Assembly: GCF_009299795.1 (NCBI RefSeq)
Contig: NZ_VIGP01000003.1
Location: forward strand, 586,132 to 650,131
Origin: Brachybacterium subflavum
GTDB lineage: Bacteria > Actinomycetota > Actinomycetes > Actinomycetales > Dermabacteraceae
Direction of reading: 5' to 3'
Length of the DNA: 64,000 nt
The position numbers and the translations under genes are program-made. The notes under the pieces were generated by a model, which saw nothing but the letters and a program-made list of their open reading frames with translations, had not been told where the DNA came from and made no database searches. Below, piece by piece: positions 44,596-53,362 of this stretch; the first letter of the stretch is position 1, and each line of letters opens with the position of its first letter.

Positions 44596-44657
44596 TAGAG
44601 TTCCCTGGCGTGGTGTCCCGCACCACGACCATGACGCCGTCCCGGCGACGGCAGTGA
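44596..44657 (+). promoter_or_regulatory. Promoter of the DUF349 gene with a 15-codon upstream frame
   Basis: TAGAGT at 44596-44601 is a -10 element. A GTG at 44610, eight bases on, opens a frame of 15 codons (VVSRTTTMTPSRRRQ) ending with TGA at 44655-44657, 36 bp before the main GTG at 44694. If the mRNA begins near 44610 this would be a leaderless upstream peptide. Confidence 0.35.
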
Positions 44658-44693
44658 CCCGCGATCCAGCGGAACGAGAGAAGGAGCTCCCCC

Positions 44694-46340
44694 GTGAGCG
44701 AGTCCGAGACTCCCGATGCCACCGCGCCCGACGGCGCGACCCCCGACACCTCGACCACCGAGGGTGCGGCGTCCGACGGCGCGACGACACAGGCGCCGAC
44801 GTCGGATGCCGCGACCGAGGGGCCGACGCCCGGCACCGCGCCCGGGGCCTCGACGTCGGACGCCGACGACGAGGCGACGACGCCCGAGGTCGCGACCGAG
44901 AGCCAGAGCGAGGCGTCGGGGGCCACGGTGCCCGAGGCGGCGACTCCCGCCGCCCCGACTCCGCGCCCGGCGCCTCGGCCGACCCCTCGTCCCGGCACCC
45001 CGAGCCCGGCCGCACTCGCCGGCCGGCGCCCGTCTGCCCCGCTGATCCCCGTCGCGCCTCCCGTGCAGGAGTACGACGACGCGGCGATCCAGGAGGCCCT
45101 GGCCTTCGGCACGCTCGAGGAGGACGGCACGGTCAGCGTGCAGGACGGCACGCAGAAGCGCTCGCTGGGGGCCGCGGCCTCCGCGGACCGCGAGGAGGCG
45201 CTGGCGCCCTTCGCGCGCGCCTACCTCGATCTCGTGGCCTTCCTCGACGTCACCCAGCAGCGGCTGGCGGCACCGCAGCTCACGCAGGCCGATCTGAACC
45301 GACTGCTCGAGAACCTTCGCAAGAACATGAAGGAGCCGCAGGTCGTCGGCGACATCCCGGCGCTGCGCGCGCGGGCGTCGGAGCTGCGGGAGAACGCCAA
45401 GGAGAAGATCCACGCCCTCGAGGAGGAGCGCCTGCGGGCCCGCGACGCGGCGACCGCCGAGCGCACCGCGTTCGTGGAGTCGATCGAGCAGCTCGTGGAG
45501 ACCGAGCCGGAGCGGATGAGCTGGAAGAGCGCCGGCGAGACCATGCGCGGCATGGTCGGCACCTGGAAGTCGATGCAGAAGGAGGGGCCCTCCCTCGAGC
45601 GCTCCGCCGAGGACGCGCTGTGGAAGAGGCTCTCGACGGCACGCAGCGCCTTCGACCGCAAGCGCCGGCAGTTCTTCTCCCACCTCGACGAGCAGCACGC
45701 GGAGGCGGAGAAGGTCCGCGAGGACATCATCCGCCGCGCCGAGGAGATGAAGGACTCGACGGACTGGGGCCCGACGGTCCGCGCCTACCGCTCCCTCATG
45801 GACGAGTGGCGCGCGGCCCCGCGCGGCAACCGCAAGAAGGACGACGCCCAGTGGGCCCGCTTCAAGGCGGCCCAGGACACCTTCTTCGCGGCGCGCAACG
45901 AGGACCTCGCCGCCTCCGACGCGGAGCAGAAGGAGAACCTCAAGGTCAAGGAGGCCCTTCTCGCAGAGGCCGAGGCCGTCGACCCGGCCGAGGATCTCGA
46001 CGGCGCCCGGGCGGCGCTGCACAGGATCCAGGACCGCTGGGACGAGGCCGGCAAGGTGCCCCGCGGCGACATGCGGCGCATCGAGGATCGCCTGCGCGCC
46101 TTCGAGCGCTCGCTGAAGCAGGCGGAGGACGCCGAGTGGCGTCGCACCGATCCCCGTACCCGCGCCCGCGTCGAGGGCGCATCCTCGCAGCTCCAGGAGG
46201 CGATCTCCAGCTACGAGGACGATCTCGAGAAGGCACGCGCGACCGGCGACCCCGCGAAGATCGCGAAGGCCGAGGAGGCGCTGCGCGCACGGCGCGAGTG
46301 GCTCGAGGTCATCGAGCGCTCCGCGCGCGACCTGGGCTGA
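44694..46340 (+). CDS. DUF349 domain-containing protein
   Basis: 548 residues. The first 115 are a disordered Thr/Ala/Pro/Asp/Ser segment (acidic at first, then PRPAPRPTPRPGTPSP). The remainder is highly helical with repeated DUF349 units, each built around a W and a charged helix: MSWKSAGETMRGMVGTWKSM, DALWKRLSTARSAFDRKRRQ, VRAYRSLMDEWRAAPRGNRK, DDAQWARFKAAQDTFFAARN, LHRIQDRWDEAGKVPRGDMR. Long coiled-coil helices are expected. DUF349 proteins are common beside rel and hisS in Actinobacteria; function is unknown to me. GTG at 44694 with AAGGAG upstream. A 14-bp stem terminator follows. Confidence 0.85.
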   Translation: MSESETPDATAPDGATPDTSTTEGAASDGATTQAPTSDAATEGPTPGTAPGASTSDADDEATTPEVATESQSEASGATVPEAATPAAPTPRPAPRPTPRPGTPSPAALAGRRPSAPLIPVAPPVQEYDDAAIQEALAFGTLEEDGTVSVQDGTQKRSLGAAASADREEALAPFARAYLDLVAFLDVTQQRLAAPQLTQADLNRLLENLRKNMKEPQVVGDIPALRARASELRENAKEKIHALEEERLRARDAATAERTAFVESIEQLVETEPERMSWKSAGETMRGMVGTWKSMQKEGPSLERSAEDALWKRLSTARSAFDRKRRQFFSHLDEQHAEAEKVREDIIRRAEEMKDSTDWGPTVRAYRSLMDEWRAAPRGNRKKDDAQWARFKAAQDTFFAARNEDLAASDAEQKENLKVKEALLAEAEAVDPAEDLDGARAALHRIQDRWDEAGKVPRGDMRRIEDRLRAFERSLKQAEDAEWRRTDPRTRARVEGASSQLQEAISSYEDDLEKARATGDPAKIAKAEEALRARREWLEVIERSARDLG

Positions 46341-46379
46341 TCCCGCGCGGCCTCCGCGCATCGCTCCCGCTCCTCCACA

Positions 46380-46410
46380 GCGCCCGCTCGTCCACAGGAC
46401 GGGCGGGCGC
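46380..46410 (+). terminator. Terminator after the DUF349 gene
   Basis: A 14-bp stem with one G-T pair (46380-46393 with 46397-46410), 3-nt loop, then CTT. It lies 40 bp past the stop and just before the AbiEi-like gene. Confidence 0.75.
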
Positions 46411-46446
46411 CTTGATGCGCGGGCTCCCAGCCGGGATGCTCGGCGC

Positions 46447-47292
46447 ATGCCTCCACCGCAGTCGCCCTCCCCTGCCGGCACCTCGCCTGCCTCGTCCGGC
46501 TCCGCCGACCCCTCCCCTGCGATCCCCGCCGACGAGTCCCCGCCCCCGCCGTGGGCCGATGCTCCCTGTGCCGCATGGTCGCAGCAGGCGGCAGAGCTCG
46601 CCGTCACCCTCGAGCAGGAGGTCGCCCGCTGGCCGGCGACGCTCTCCCACTACGACGACGTGCGCACGGGATCCCTGGTGCCCGTCGGCGAGGGGCGGCT
46701 GGTCCCCTTCTACTTCGCCGAGCACGCCTCGGACCGGGCTCTGCTGGTGGGATGCGCCGTCGGCGCGAGACTGCGCAGCGATCACGTGATCGCCCTCTGG
46801 TCGGCGCACTGGGTGCACACGGGCGCGGCGTTCCCCGACCCCATCGACCTGATGACCTTTTCCCACCGCAGCGTGATCCCCGGGGTGCGCGTCCGCCATT
46901 CCGGCGTCGCGGTGACCGACATCGAGCAGATCGCGGGCACGCCGGTGACGACCCCCGCGAAGACAGGCGCCGATCTGCTGCGCTTCGACGGAGAGGCCGC
47001 GCTCGAGGGCGTGGAAGCGCTCGTGCGCACCGGGCTGTGCACGGGAGAGCAGATCGGTGAGCGGCTCGCAGCGGTGCGAGGGGGCTCCGGGAGCAGGGTC
47101 GCCCGCAGGCTCCTCGAGCAGATCGTGCGGCGCTGCGCGTCAGCTCCCGCGGGGGCGGAGGACGCCGACACGCGCGAGCGCGCCGTGCTGCGGGTGCGGG
47201 AGGCGGAGCGCTGGGCGCGCCGAGGACACAGGGCTCAGGCCTCGGCCATCCCCCTGCCCTCGACCACCTTGCCGTCCGCCGTGACCCGGTAG
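46447..47292 (+). CDS. AbiEi antitoxin-like protein without recognisable HTH
   Basis: 281 residues. Disordered Pro/Ser start, then a domain resembling the AbiEi/DUF559-linked C-terminal region of actinobacterial type IV antitoxin-like proteins: DHVIALWSAHWVHTGAAFPD, then IPGVRVRHSGVAVTDIEQIA, then GTPVTTPAKTGADLLRF. The usual N-terminal winged helix is not obvious. No AbiEii nucleotidyltransferase toxin is encoded next to it, so it is an orphan. Its last 58 bp overlap the 3' end of the convergent rel gene, and no terminator separates them. ATG at 46447, ten bases after a GGATG-like stretch; the ribosome-binding site is weak. Assignment rests on the conserved pattern only. Confidence 0.55.
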   Translation: MPPPQSPSPAGTSPASSGSADPSPAIPADESPPPPWADAPCAAWSQQAAELAVTLEQEVARWPATLSHYDDVRTGSLVPVGEGRLVPFYFAEHASDRALLVGCAVGARLRSDHVIALWSAHWVHTGAAFPDPIDLMTFSHRSVIPGVRVRHSGVAVTDIEQIAGTPVTTPAKTGADLLRFDGEAALEGVEALVRTGLCTGEQIGERLAAVRGGSGSRVARRLLEQIVRRCASAPAGAEDADTRERAVLRVREAERWARRGHRAQASAIPLPSTTLPSAVTR

Positions 47293-49589
47293 GCGTCGTA
47301 GACGCCCTCGACCTTGCGGACCTGCGCGAGGACGGCCTGCAGGTGCGAGGGGTCGGCGAGCTCGAAGGAGAAGTACGCCGTGGCCAGACGGTCCCGGTGC
47401 GACTGGCACGAGGCGGACTGCAGGCTCACCTGCTGGTCGGCGATCACCAGGGCGAGGTCCGTGAGCAGTCGGTCCCGATCCAGCGCCTCGACCTTGATGT
47501 GCACGAGGTAGACCGAGCCCATACGCCCGGACCAGCGGACGTCCACGATCCGATCGGGCTGCTCCTCCCGCAGCTGCGTGGCGTTGGAGCACTCGCGATG
47601 GTGCACCGAGATGCCCGAGCCACGGGTCACGAAGCCGATGATCGGATCGCCCGGCACGGGTGCGCAGCACTTGGCGAGCTTGACCCACAGATCCTTCTGT
47701 CCGTCGACGATGACGCCCTGATCGGTCTCACTGGTGTGGCGCTGCGCCTCGGAGGGGCGGGCGAGGACCTTCGAGGGCAGGGTCGTCTCGACCACGTCCT
47801 CCTCGGCCCCGGCGGTCCCGCCGAAGGTCGCCCGGAGCTTCTCGACGACGTTCTGGGCGCCGACGTGCCCCTCTCCGATCGCGGTGTAGAGGGCGTCCAC
47901 GGAGTTCTGGTCGAGGTCCAGCGCGACCGACTGCAGGGTCTCGTGGGTGAGCAGGCGGCGCATCGGGAGGTCCTGGCGACGCAGCGCCTTGGACAGCTCG
48001 TCCTTGCCCTTCTCGAGCGCCTCCTCGCGACGCTCCTTGGAGAACCACTGGCGGATCTTCGTGCGGGCGCGCGGGGTCTTCACGAAACCCAGCCAGTCCT
48101 GGCTGGGCCCGGCCCCTTCGGCCTTCGAGGTGAACACCTCGACCACGTCGCCCGTGCTCAGCGCCGAGTCCAGCGGCACGAGCTTGCCGTTGACACGCGC
48201 CCCGATCGTGCGGTGGCCCACCTCGGTGTGCACCGTGTAGGCGAAGTCCACAGGGGTCGCCCCCTGGGGAAGAGCGATCACATCGCCCTTCGGGGTGAAG
48301 ACGTAGACCTCCTGGCTGTTGATCTCGAAGCGCAGGGAGTCCAGGAAGTCGCCCGAGTCGGAGGTGTCCTTCTGCCAGTCCATGAGCTGGCGCAGCCAGG
48401 CCATCTCCCCCGACTTCGCCGTCGGCGCCGGGTCAGGACCCGCCATCGCCTTGTACTTCCAGTGCGCGGCGACGCCGTACTCGGCGCGGCGGTGCATCTC
48501 GCGGGTGCGGATCTGCACCTCGACGGGCTTGCCGGTGGGGCCGATGACCGTCGTGTGCAGCGACTGGTAGAGGTTGAACTTGGGCAGGGCGATGTAGTCC
48601 TTGAAGCGCCCGGGGATGGGCGACCATCGGGCGTGCAGGATGCCCAGCACTCCGTAGCAGTCGCGCACGGTGTCCACGAGCACGCGGATGCCCACCAGGT
48701 CGTAGATGTCCGCGAAGTCGCGGCCGCGCACGATCATCTTCTGATAGATCGAGTAGTAGTGCTTCGGGCGCCCGGTGACGGATGCCTTGATCTTCGCCTT
48801 GCGCAGGTCATCCTGGATCTGCCCGGACACGCTCGCGAGGTACTGCTCGCGCGCCGGCGCGTGCTGGGCGACCAGGGAGACGATCTCCGCGTACACCTTC
48901 GGGTAGAGCACCTGGAAGGAGCGGTCCTCGAGCTCCCACTTCATGGTGTTCAGACCGAGGCGGTGCGCGAGCGGGGCGTAGATCTCGAGGGTCTCGCGCG
49001 CCTTGCGCTCCGCCGACGCGGCCGGCACGTACCGCCAGGTGCGGGCGTTGTGCAGGCGATCGGCGAGCTTGATGAGCAGCACGCGGATGTCGCGGCTCAT
49101 CGCCACGATCATCTTGCGCACGGTCTCGGCCTGGGCGGCGTCGCCGTAGGTGACCTTGTCGAGCTTGGTGACGCCGTCGACGAGAAGGGCGATCTCGTCG
49201 CCGAAGTCTCCCCGCAGCTGGTCCAGCGAGTAGTCGGTGTCCTCCACCGTGTCGTGGAGCAGGGCGGCGGCGAGGACCTCCTGCGGGCTGCCGAGCTCCG
49301 CGAGGATCATCGCGACCGAGACCGGGTGGGTGATGTACGGGTCGCCGCTCTTGCGGAACTGCCCCTGGTGGGCCCTCTCGGCGACGGCGAAGGCACGCTC
49401 CAGGAGCCCCAGGGCCTCCTTGGGATGGGCCGCGGTCACCGCCTGGACGAGCGGTTCGAAATAGGCCGACGAGGGGTTCGGACTGGTCGGCGACGTGCGT
49501 CCGACCAGGAACGAGAACGGAGACCGCGAGCGCCGATGGACGGGCGCCGGGCGCGACTCCGACCGGGGGGTGGTCCCGTGTTCACTCAT
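47235..49589 (-). CDS. rel: Bifunctional (p)ppGpp synthetase/hydrolase
   Basis: Stringent-response enzyme, 784 residues. The HD hydrolase domain at about 70-220 is intact (KSGDPYITHPVSVAMILAEL, LLHDTVEDT, KLADRLHNARTW). The synthetase domain at about 270-390 contains GRPKHYYSIYQKM, FADIYDLVGIRVLV and RFKDYIALPKFNLYQSLHTT. A TGS domain follows (VYVFTPKGDVIALPQGATPV), then the helical/zinc-finger region (LAKCCAPVPGDPIIGF) and a C-terminal ACT domain. All suggest a fully regulated long RSH. ATG at 49589 is preceded by GGAGG at 5 bp. A -10 TAGACT lies at 49619-49614. Upstream is apt, as in M. tuberculosis. Confidence 0.96.
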   Translation of the reverse strand: MSEHGTTPRSESRPAPVHRRSRSPFSFLVGRTSPTSPNPSSAYFEPLVQAVTAAHPKEALGLLERAFAVAERAHQGQFRKSGDPYITHPVSVAMILAELGSPQEVLAAALLHDTVEDTDYSLDQLRGDFGDEIALLVDGVTKLDKVTYGDAAQAETVRKMIVAMSRDIRVLLIKLADRLHNARTWRYVPAASAERKARETLEIYAPLAHRLGLNTMKWELEDRSFQVLYPKVYAEIVSLVAQHAPAREQYLASVSGQIQDDLRKAKIKASVTGRPKHYYSIYQKMIVRGRDFADIYDLVGIRVLVDTVRDCYGVLGILHARWSPIPGRFKDYIALPKFNLYQSLHTTVIGPTGKPVEVQIRTREMHRRAEYGVAAHWKYKAMAGPDPAPTAKSGEMAWLRQLMDWQKDTSDSGDFLDSLRFEINSQEVYVFTPKGDVIALPQGATPVDFAYTVHTEVGHRTIGARVNGKLVPLDSALSTGDVVEVFTSKAEGAGPSQDWLGFVKTPRARTKIRQWFSKERREEALEKGKDELSKALRRQDLPMRRLLTHETLQSVALDLDQNSVDALYTAIGEGHVGAQNVVEKLRATFGGTAGAEEDVVETTLPSKVLARPSEAQRHTSETDQGVIVDGQKDLWVKLAKCCAPVPGDPIIGFVTRGSGISVHHRECSNATQLREEQPDRIVDVRWSGRMGSVYLVHIKVEALDRDRLLTDLALVIADQQVSLQSASCQSHRDRLATAYFSFELADPSHLQAVLAQVRKVEGVYDAYRVTADGKVVEGRGMAEA

Positions 49590-49613
49590 CCGAACCTCCT
49601 GCGCAGTCACCCG

Positions 49614-49663
49614 AGTCTACGACCCCGTAGGGAGTGGTGGTGTCCGCCGTCCGCGGACGGCGG
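49614..49663 (-). promoter_or_regulatory. rel promoter -10 and upstream palindrome
   Basis: Minus-strand TAGACT at 49619-49614 gives a leader of about 18 nt for rel. At 49644-49663 a 20-bp perfect palindrome (CCGCCGTCCG and its complement) sits between apt and this promoter. It can be a terminator for apt or an operator for rel. Confidence 0.5.
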
Positions 49664-49726
49664 GGCCCTCCATATCCGGAGGGGTCCGAGCGCCGTGCCG
49701 CAGTGGGGGCGGAGCGGTCCGGCGCC

Positions 49727-50356
49727 TCAGTTCGGGACGGACTCCACGGTGACCACGGGGACGTCCGCGGGAAGGCGATCGCGTCCGCCCAGCCCCTCGA
49801 GCTCGAGGAGGAAGGAGACGCCCAGCAGCTCGACGTCGAAGCGGCGCACGAGCTCGATCGTCGCCGCGGCGGTGCCGCCCGTGGCCAGCAGGTCGTCGAC
49901 CACCACCACGCGTGCGCCGCGCGGGAGCGCGCCCACCGCGATCTCGATCTGGGCGCTGCCGTACTCCAGGTCGTAGCTGATCGAGCGCGGGGCGCCGGGC
50001 AGCTTGCCCGCCTTGCGCGCAGGGACGAAGCCGGCGCCCATCTCGTAGGCCAGCGGCGCGCCCAGCACGAAGCCGCGCGCCTCGACGCCGACCACGAGGT
50101 CCACCTGCTCGGGCAGGATCGCGCTCCAGTGTCCGATCACGGCGTGGAAGGACTCGGGGTCGCGCAGCAGCGGGGTGATGTCGCGGAACAGCACCCCGGG
50201 CTCGGGGAAGTCCTGGTAGGTGTCGATGTGCGAGGCCATGAGCTCCCGGACCTGCCCGGGGCCGAGCCGGCCGGAGTGCCCGCCTCCGACACCGGCATCG
50301 GCGGGCGTGGGGCCGACGGGCGTCGAGCCTACTGTGCTCGCGAGGGCGGGGGTCAT
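49727..50356 (-). CDS. apt: Adenine phosphoribosyltransferase
   Basis: Purine salvage enzyme converting adenine and PRPP to AMP. 209 residues. Early block IDTYQDFPEPGVLFRDITPL with the adenine-site residues. VVGVEARGFVLGAPLAYEMG contains the flexible-loop region. The PRPP-binding motif is VVVVDDLLATGGTAAATIEL at about 151-170. The first 35 residues are an extra Gly/Pro-rich segment. The ATG at 50356 overlaps the secF stop by 4 bp, so it is the last gene of yajC-secD-secF-apt. No transport role is implied; the grouping is conserved in Actinobacteria. Confidence 0.95.
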   Translation of the reverse strand: MTPALASTVGSTPVGPTPADAGVGGGHSGRLGPGQVRELMASHIDTYQDFPEPGVLFRDITPLLRDPESFHAVIGHWSAILPEQVDLVVGVEARGFVLGAPLAYEMGAGFVPARKAGKLPGAPRSISYDLEYGSAQIEIAVGALPRGARVVVVDDLLATGGTAAATIELVRRFDVELLGVSFLLELEGLGGRDRLPADVPVVTVESVPN

Positions 50357-51420
50357 CGGCGTCTCCTGGTCGTGGTGGTCGTGGAGCCCCCGGCGGTCGC
50401 GAGGTCGCCGTCGGAGTCGTCGTCCTCGCCGCGTCCGTCAGTCCCGGCGCTGCGCGCCTCGAGGACCCTCCGGCTGTGGGAGATGATGCTCTTCTCGCGT
50501 CCGCGCAGGGTCACCACGAGGCCGGGAGCGAGGAACACCGAGGAGTAGGTGCCCACGAAGATGCCGATGAACAGGGCGAGGGAGATGTCCTTGAGGGTGC
50601 CGGCGCCGAGCACGAAGGCACCGATCGCGAGGATCGACCCCACCGGCAGCAGAGCGACGATCGAGGTGTTCAGCGAGCGCATGAGCGTCTGGTTCGCGGC
50701 GAGCTCGACGGACTCCGCGTAGGTCCTGCGGTTCTGCTCCGTCAGGTGCGCCGTGTTCTCGCGCATCTTGTCGAACACGACGATCGTGTCGTAGAGCGAG
50801 TACCCGAGGATCGTGAGGAAGCCGATCACGGTGGCCGGGGTGATCTCGAAGCCGACGACGCCGTACACCGCGGCGGTGAAGAGCATGTCGTGCACGAGCG
50901 TGATCATCGCGGCGAGCGAGGTCTTCACGTTGCGGAAGTAGAGCGCCATCACCGCGGCGACCAGGATGATGAACACGACCACGCCGCGCGCCATCTTCGT
51001 GGTGACGTCGCCGCCCCAGACCGGGCCGATGAAGGAGGTCGAGACGTCGGAGACGGGCACGCCGTAGGTGTCCGCGAGGTCCTGCGCGACCTGCTGGGTC
51101 TGCTGGGTGTCGAGCTGCGCGGTCTGCACGCGGAGCGTGCTCCCGCCGATCATCGTCACCTTCGGCTCGTTGTCGCTGACGACCTCGCGCACGACGTCGC
51201 GGGCCTGCGACTCCTGGGACGAGCTGACCCCGGAGACCTGGAACTCGGAGCCGCCGGTGAACTCGATGCCCAGGTTCACGCCGCGCACCAGCGCGATGCT
51301 GCCGAGGATGACGACGACGACGACGCTGAGGAGGTACCAGGTGCGCCGACGCCTCACGATGGGGACGGAGACCGCACCGGTGTGCAGGTCGTTGCCGAGA
51401 TTCGCCGTGCTGAGCCTCAT
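50353..51420 (-). CDS. secF: Protein translocase subunit SecF
   Basis: 355-residue membrane partner of SecD that uses proton flow to help late export and SecA cycling. Six spans. The first periplasmic domain starts GIEFTGGSEFQVSG. The conserved motif regions are FITLVHDMLFTAAVYGVVGF-like (MITLVHDMLFTAAVYGVVGF) and FLTILGYSLYDTIVVFDKMR, with the D..R pair in span 4-5. RTYAESVELAANQTLMRSLN leads into the last two spans. A charged Asp/Arg-rich tail closes the protein. The ATG at 51420 overlaps the secD stop (ATGA). Confidence 0.95.
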   Translation of the reverse strand: MRLSTANLGNDLHTGAVSVPIVRRRRTWYLLSVVVVVILGSIALVRGVNLGIEFTGGSEFQVSGVSSSQESQARDVVREVVSDNEPKVTMIGGSTLRVQTAQLDTQQTQQVAQDLADTYGVPVSDVSTSFIGPVWGGDVTTKMARGVVVFIILVAAVMALYFRNVKTSLAAMITLVHDMLFTAAVYGVVGFEITPATVIGFLTILGYSLYDTIVVFDKMRENTAHLTEQNRRTYAESVELAANQTLMRSLNTSIVALLPVGSILAIGAFVLGAGTLKDISLALFIGIFVGTYSSVFLAPGLVVTLRGREKSIISHSRRVLEARSAGTDGRGEDDDSDGDLATAGGSTTTTTRRRR

Positions 51421-53321
51421 CGTGCGTCCCTCCCGTCCTCGTCGCCCTGCGATCCGCTGTCCTCGCCGCCGGGATCCGGGCCGGTGTCCGCGGCCGTCCC
51501 CTTCCGGGTCGTCTCCCCCGTTGCCGCCCCCTCCCGGGGCTCCTGGGCCTCCCGCGCCAGGCGCGCCTTGCGCTGGGCGAGGGTCTCGCGCACGGGGGCC
51601 CCGTCGTCGGCGCCGTCGACGGGGCCGCGATCGGCGGCCGAGCGGACGCGACCTCGGCCCGCGTAGGCGGGGACCTGGCGCCCGAGCTGGGCGGGATCGA
51701 GCCCGCTCATGGGGTGCCCCTTGCCGAAGAAGCGGGTGCGCACGAGGGTCTGCAGCAGGGGGTGGGTGAAGAGGAACACCACCACGAGATCCATGATCGT
51801 GGTCAGGCCCAGCGTGAACGCGAAGCCGCGCACGCTGCCCGTGGACAGGACGTACAGGACGATCGAGGCGATGAGGTTCACGGCGTCCGAGGCGAGGATG
51901 GTGCGCTTGGCACGGTTCCAGCCATGGTCCACAGCCGCGACGATGCCGCGGCCGTCGCGTATCTCGTCGCGTACGCGCTCGAAGTAGACGATGAACGAAT
52001 CGGCCGTGAAGGCGATCGCGACGATCAGGCCGGTCACACCCGCGAGCGAGAGGCGGTAGCCGATCTCCGGGATGTGCGAGAGCACGGTGAGCGTGAGATA
52101 GGTGAGCACGCCGGTGACCACGAGGCTCGAAGTCGTCACGATGGAGAGCACGCGGTACTGCAGGGCCGCGTAGGCGACCACGAGGACCAGTCCGATGATG
52201 CCCGCGATGAGGCCCTTCTCGAGCTGGTCACCACCGAGCGTCGCGGAGATCTGCTGCTCCGACTGGATGTCGAACTGCAGCGGCAGGGCGCCGAACTTCA
52301 GCTGGTCGGCCAGCTGCTTCGCGGTGTCCTGATCGAAATTGCCGCTGATCGAGGCGCCGTTGGAGGAGGGCGTCTGCACGTAGGGAGCGGAGACGACCTG
52401 GCCGTCCAGGACGATCGCGAAGGAGTCGGTCGCGCCCTTCTTGTTGTAGAGCGCATCGGTCATGGTGCCGAAGGTCTTGCTGCCCTCGGAGGTGAACTGC
52501 ATATTCACCAGGTAGGCACCGGTCGACTGACCAGAGGAGTTCGTGTCGCTGCCCACGCTGGCGTTGGTCACCACGGTCCCCGGCAGGACCTCCGGGCCCA
52601 GCAGGTACTTGGCGGAGCCGTCGTCGCTGCAGGCCACGACGGGCTGGGAGTTCGGCGCCGAGGATGCGATCTCCTGCTGCGCCTCGGGATGGGAGCAGTC
52701 CACGGCCGCGGCCTGCGACTGCAGCGCCGTGGTCGCCCAGTCCGAGGACCATGCGGCCGGCACGTCGGAGGACGAGCCGTCGCCGCCGCTGTCGGAGGCT
52801 CCGTCGGACGCATCGGAGGCGCCGGTCGCCTGCGCGGTCGAGTTCGGCGCATACGGGTCGTCCAGGGTGATAGCGCCGGAGAACACCTCATCGGAGGGAT
52901 CCGATCCCCCGTCGTCGCTGGCCTTCGCGCTGCCCGTCCCCGAGGGATCGAGGGTGGCGAGCACGGGCCGGAACGACAGCGCGGCCGTCGCCCCGAGCGC
53001 CTCGCGCGTCTCCGAGTCGAGGTTCCCGGGGACGTCGACGACGATGTTTGTCCCGCCCTGGACGCTGATCTCCGTCTCCGCGACGCCCATCGCGTTCACG
53101 CGCTGGGAGATGATCTCGCGGGCCTGATCCATCGAGTCGGCATCGATCGCGGAGCCGTCGGTCGTGCTCGCCTGGAGGATGATCTGCGTGCCTCCCTCGA
53201 GATCGAGGGCGAGCTTCGGGGAGGCCTGCCAGCCGCCCTTCCAGACCCCGGCACCGACGATGCCGATCAGGACCACGATCAGGAGGACGAGCCCTCCCAG
53301 GGACGTGCGACGTGCGCTCAT
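51417..53321 (-). CDS. secD: Protein translocase subunit SecD
   Basis: 634 residues. Span 1 (LGGLVLLIVVLIGIVGAGVW) is followed by LALDLEGGTQIILQAS and the P1 head. The head contains an unusual low-complexity insert of about 60-100 residues around 140-240, rich in Ser, Asp and Gly (ASDGASDSGGDGSSSD). The conserved FGALPLQFDIQSEQQISATL and span block GLIAGIIGLVLVVAYAALQY follow. The proton-path Asp lies in VIAIAFTADSFIVYFERVRD-type sequence. The tail of about 90 residues is charged. With SecF and YajC it forms the accessory translocon complex. Start at 53321. Confidence 0.95.
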   Translation of the reverse strand: MSARRTSLGGLVLLIVVLIGIVGAGVWKGGWQASPKLALDLEGGTQIILQASTTDGSAIDADSMDQAREIISQRVNAMGVAETEISVQGGTNIVVDVPGNLDSETREALGATAALSFRPVLATLDPSGTGSAKASDDGGSDPSDEVFSGAITLDDPYAPNSTAQATGASDASDGASDSGGDGSSSDVPAAWSSDWATTALQSQAAAVDCSHPEAQQEIASSAPNSQPVVACSDDGSAKYLLGPEVLPGTVVTNASVGSDTNSSGQSTGAYLVNMQFTSEGSKTFGTMTDALYNKKGATDSFAIVLDGQVVSAPYVQTPSSNGASISGNFDQDTAKQLADQLKFGALPLQFDIQSEQQISATLGGDQLEKGLIAGIIGLVLVVAYAALQYRVLSIVTTSSLVVTGVLTYLTLTVLSHIPEIGYRLSLAGVTGLIVAIAFTADSFIVYFERVRDEIRDGRGIVAAVDHGWNRAKRTILASDAVNLIASIVLYVLSTGSVRGFAFTLGLTTIMDLVVVFLFTHPLLQTLVRTRFFGKGHPMSGLDPAQLGRQVPAYAGRGRVRSAADRGPVDGADDGAPVRETLAQRKARLAREAQEPREGAATGETTRKGTAADTGPDPGGEDSGSQGDEDGRDAR

Positions 53322-53362
53322 GCGATATGCGATTCCTCAGCGGGGCGACGTGTCAGGGCGTG

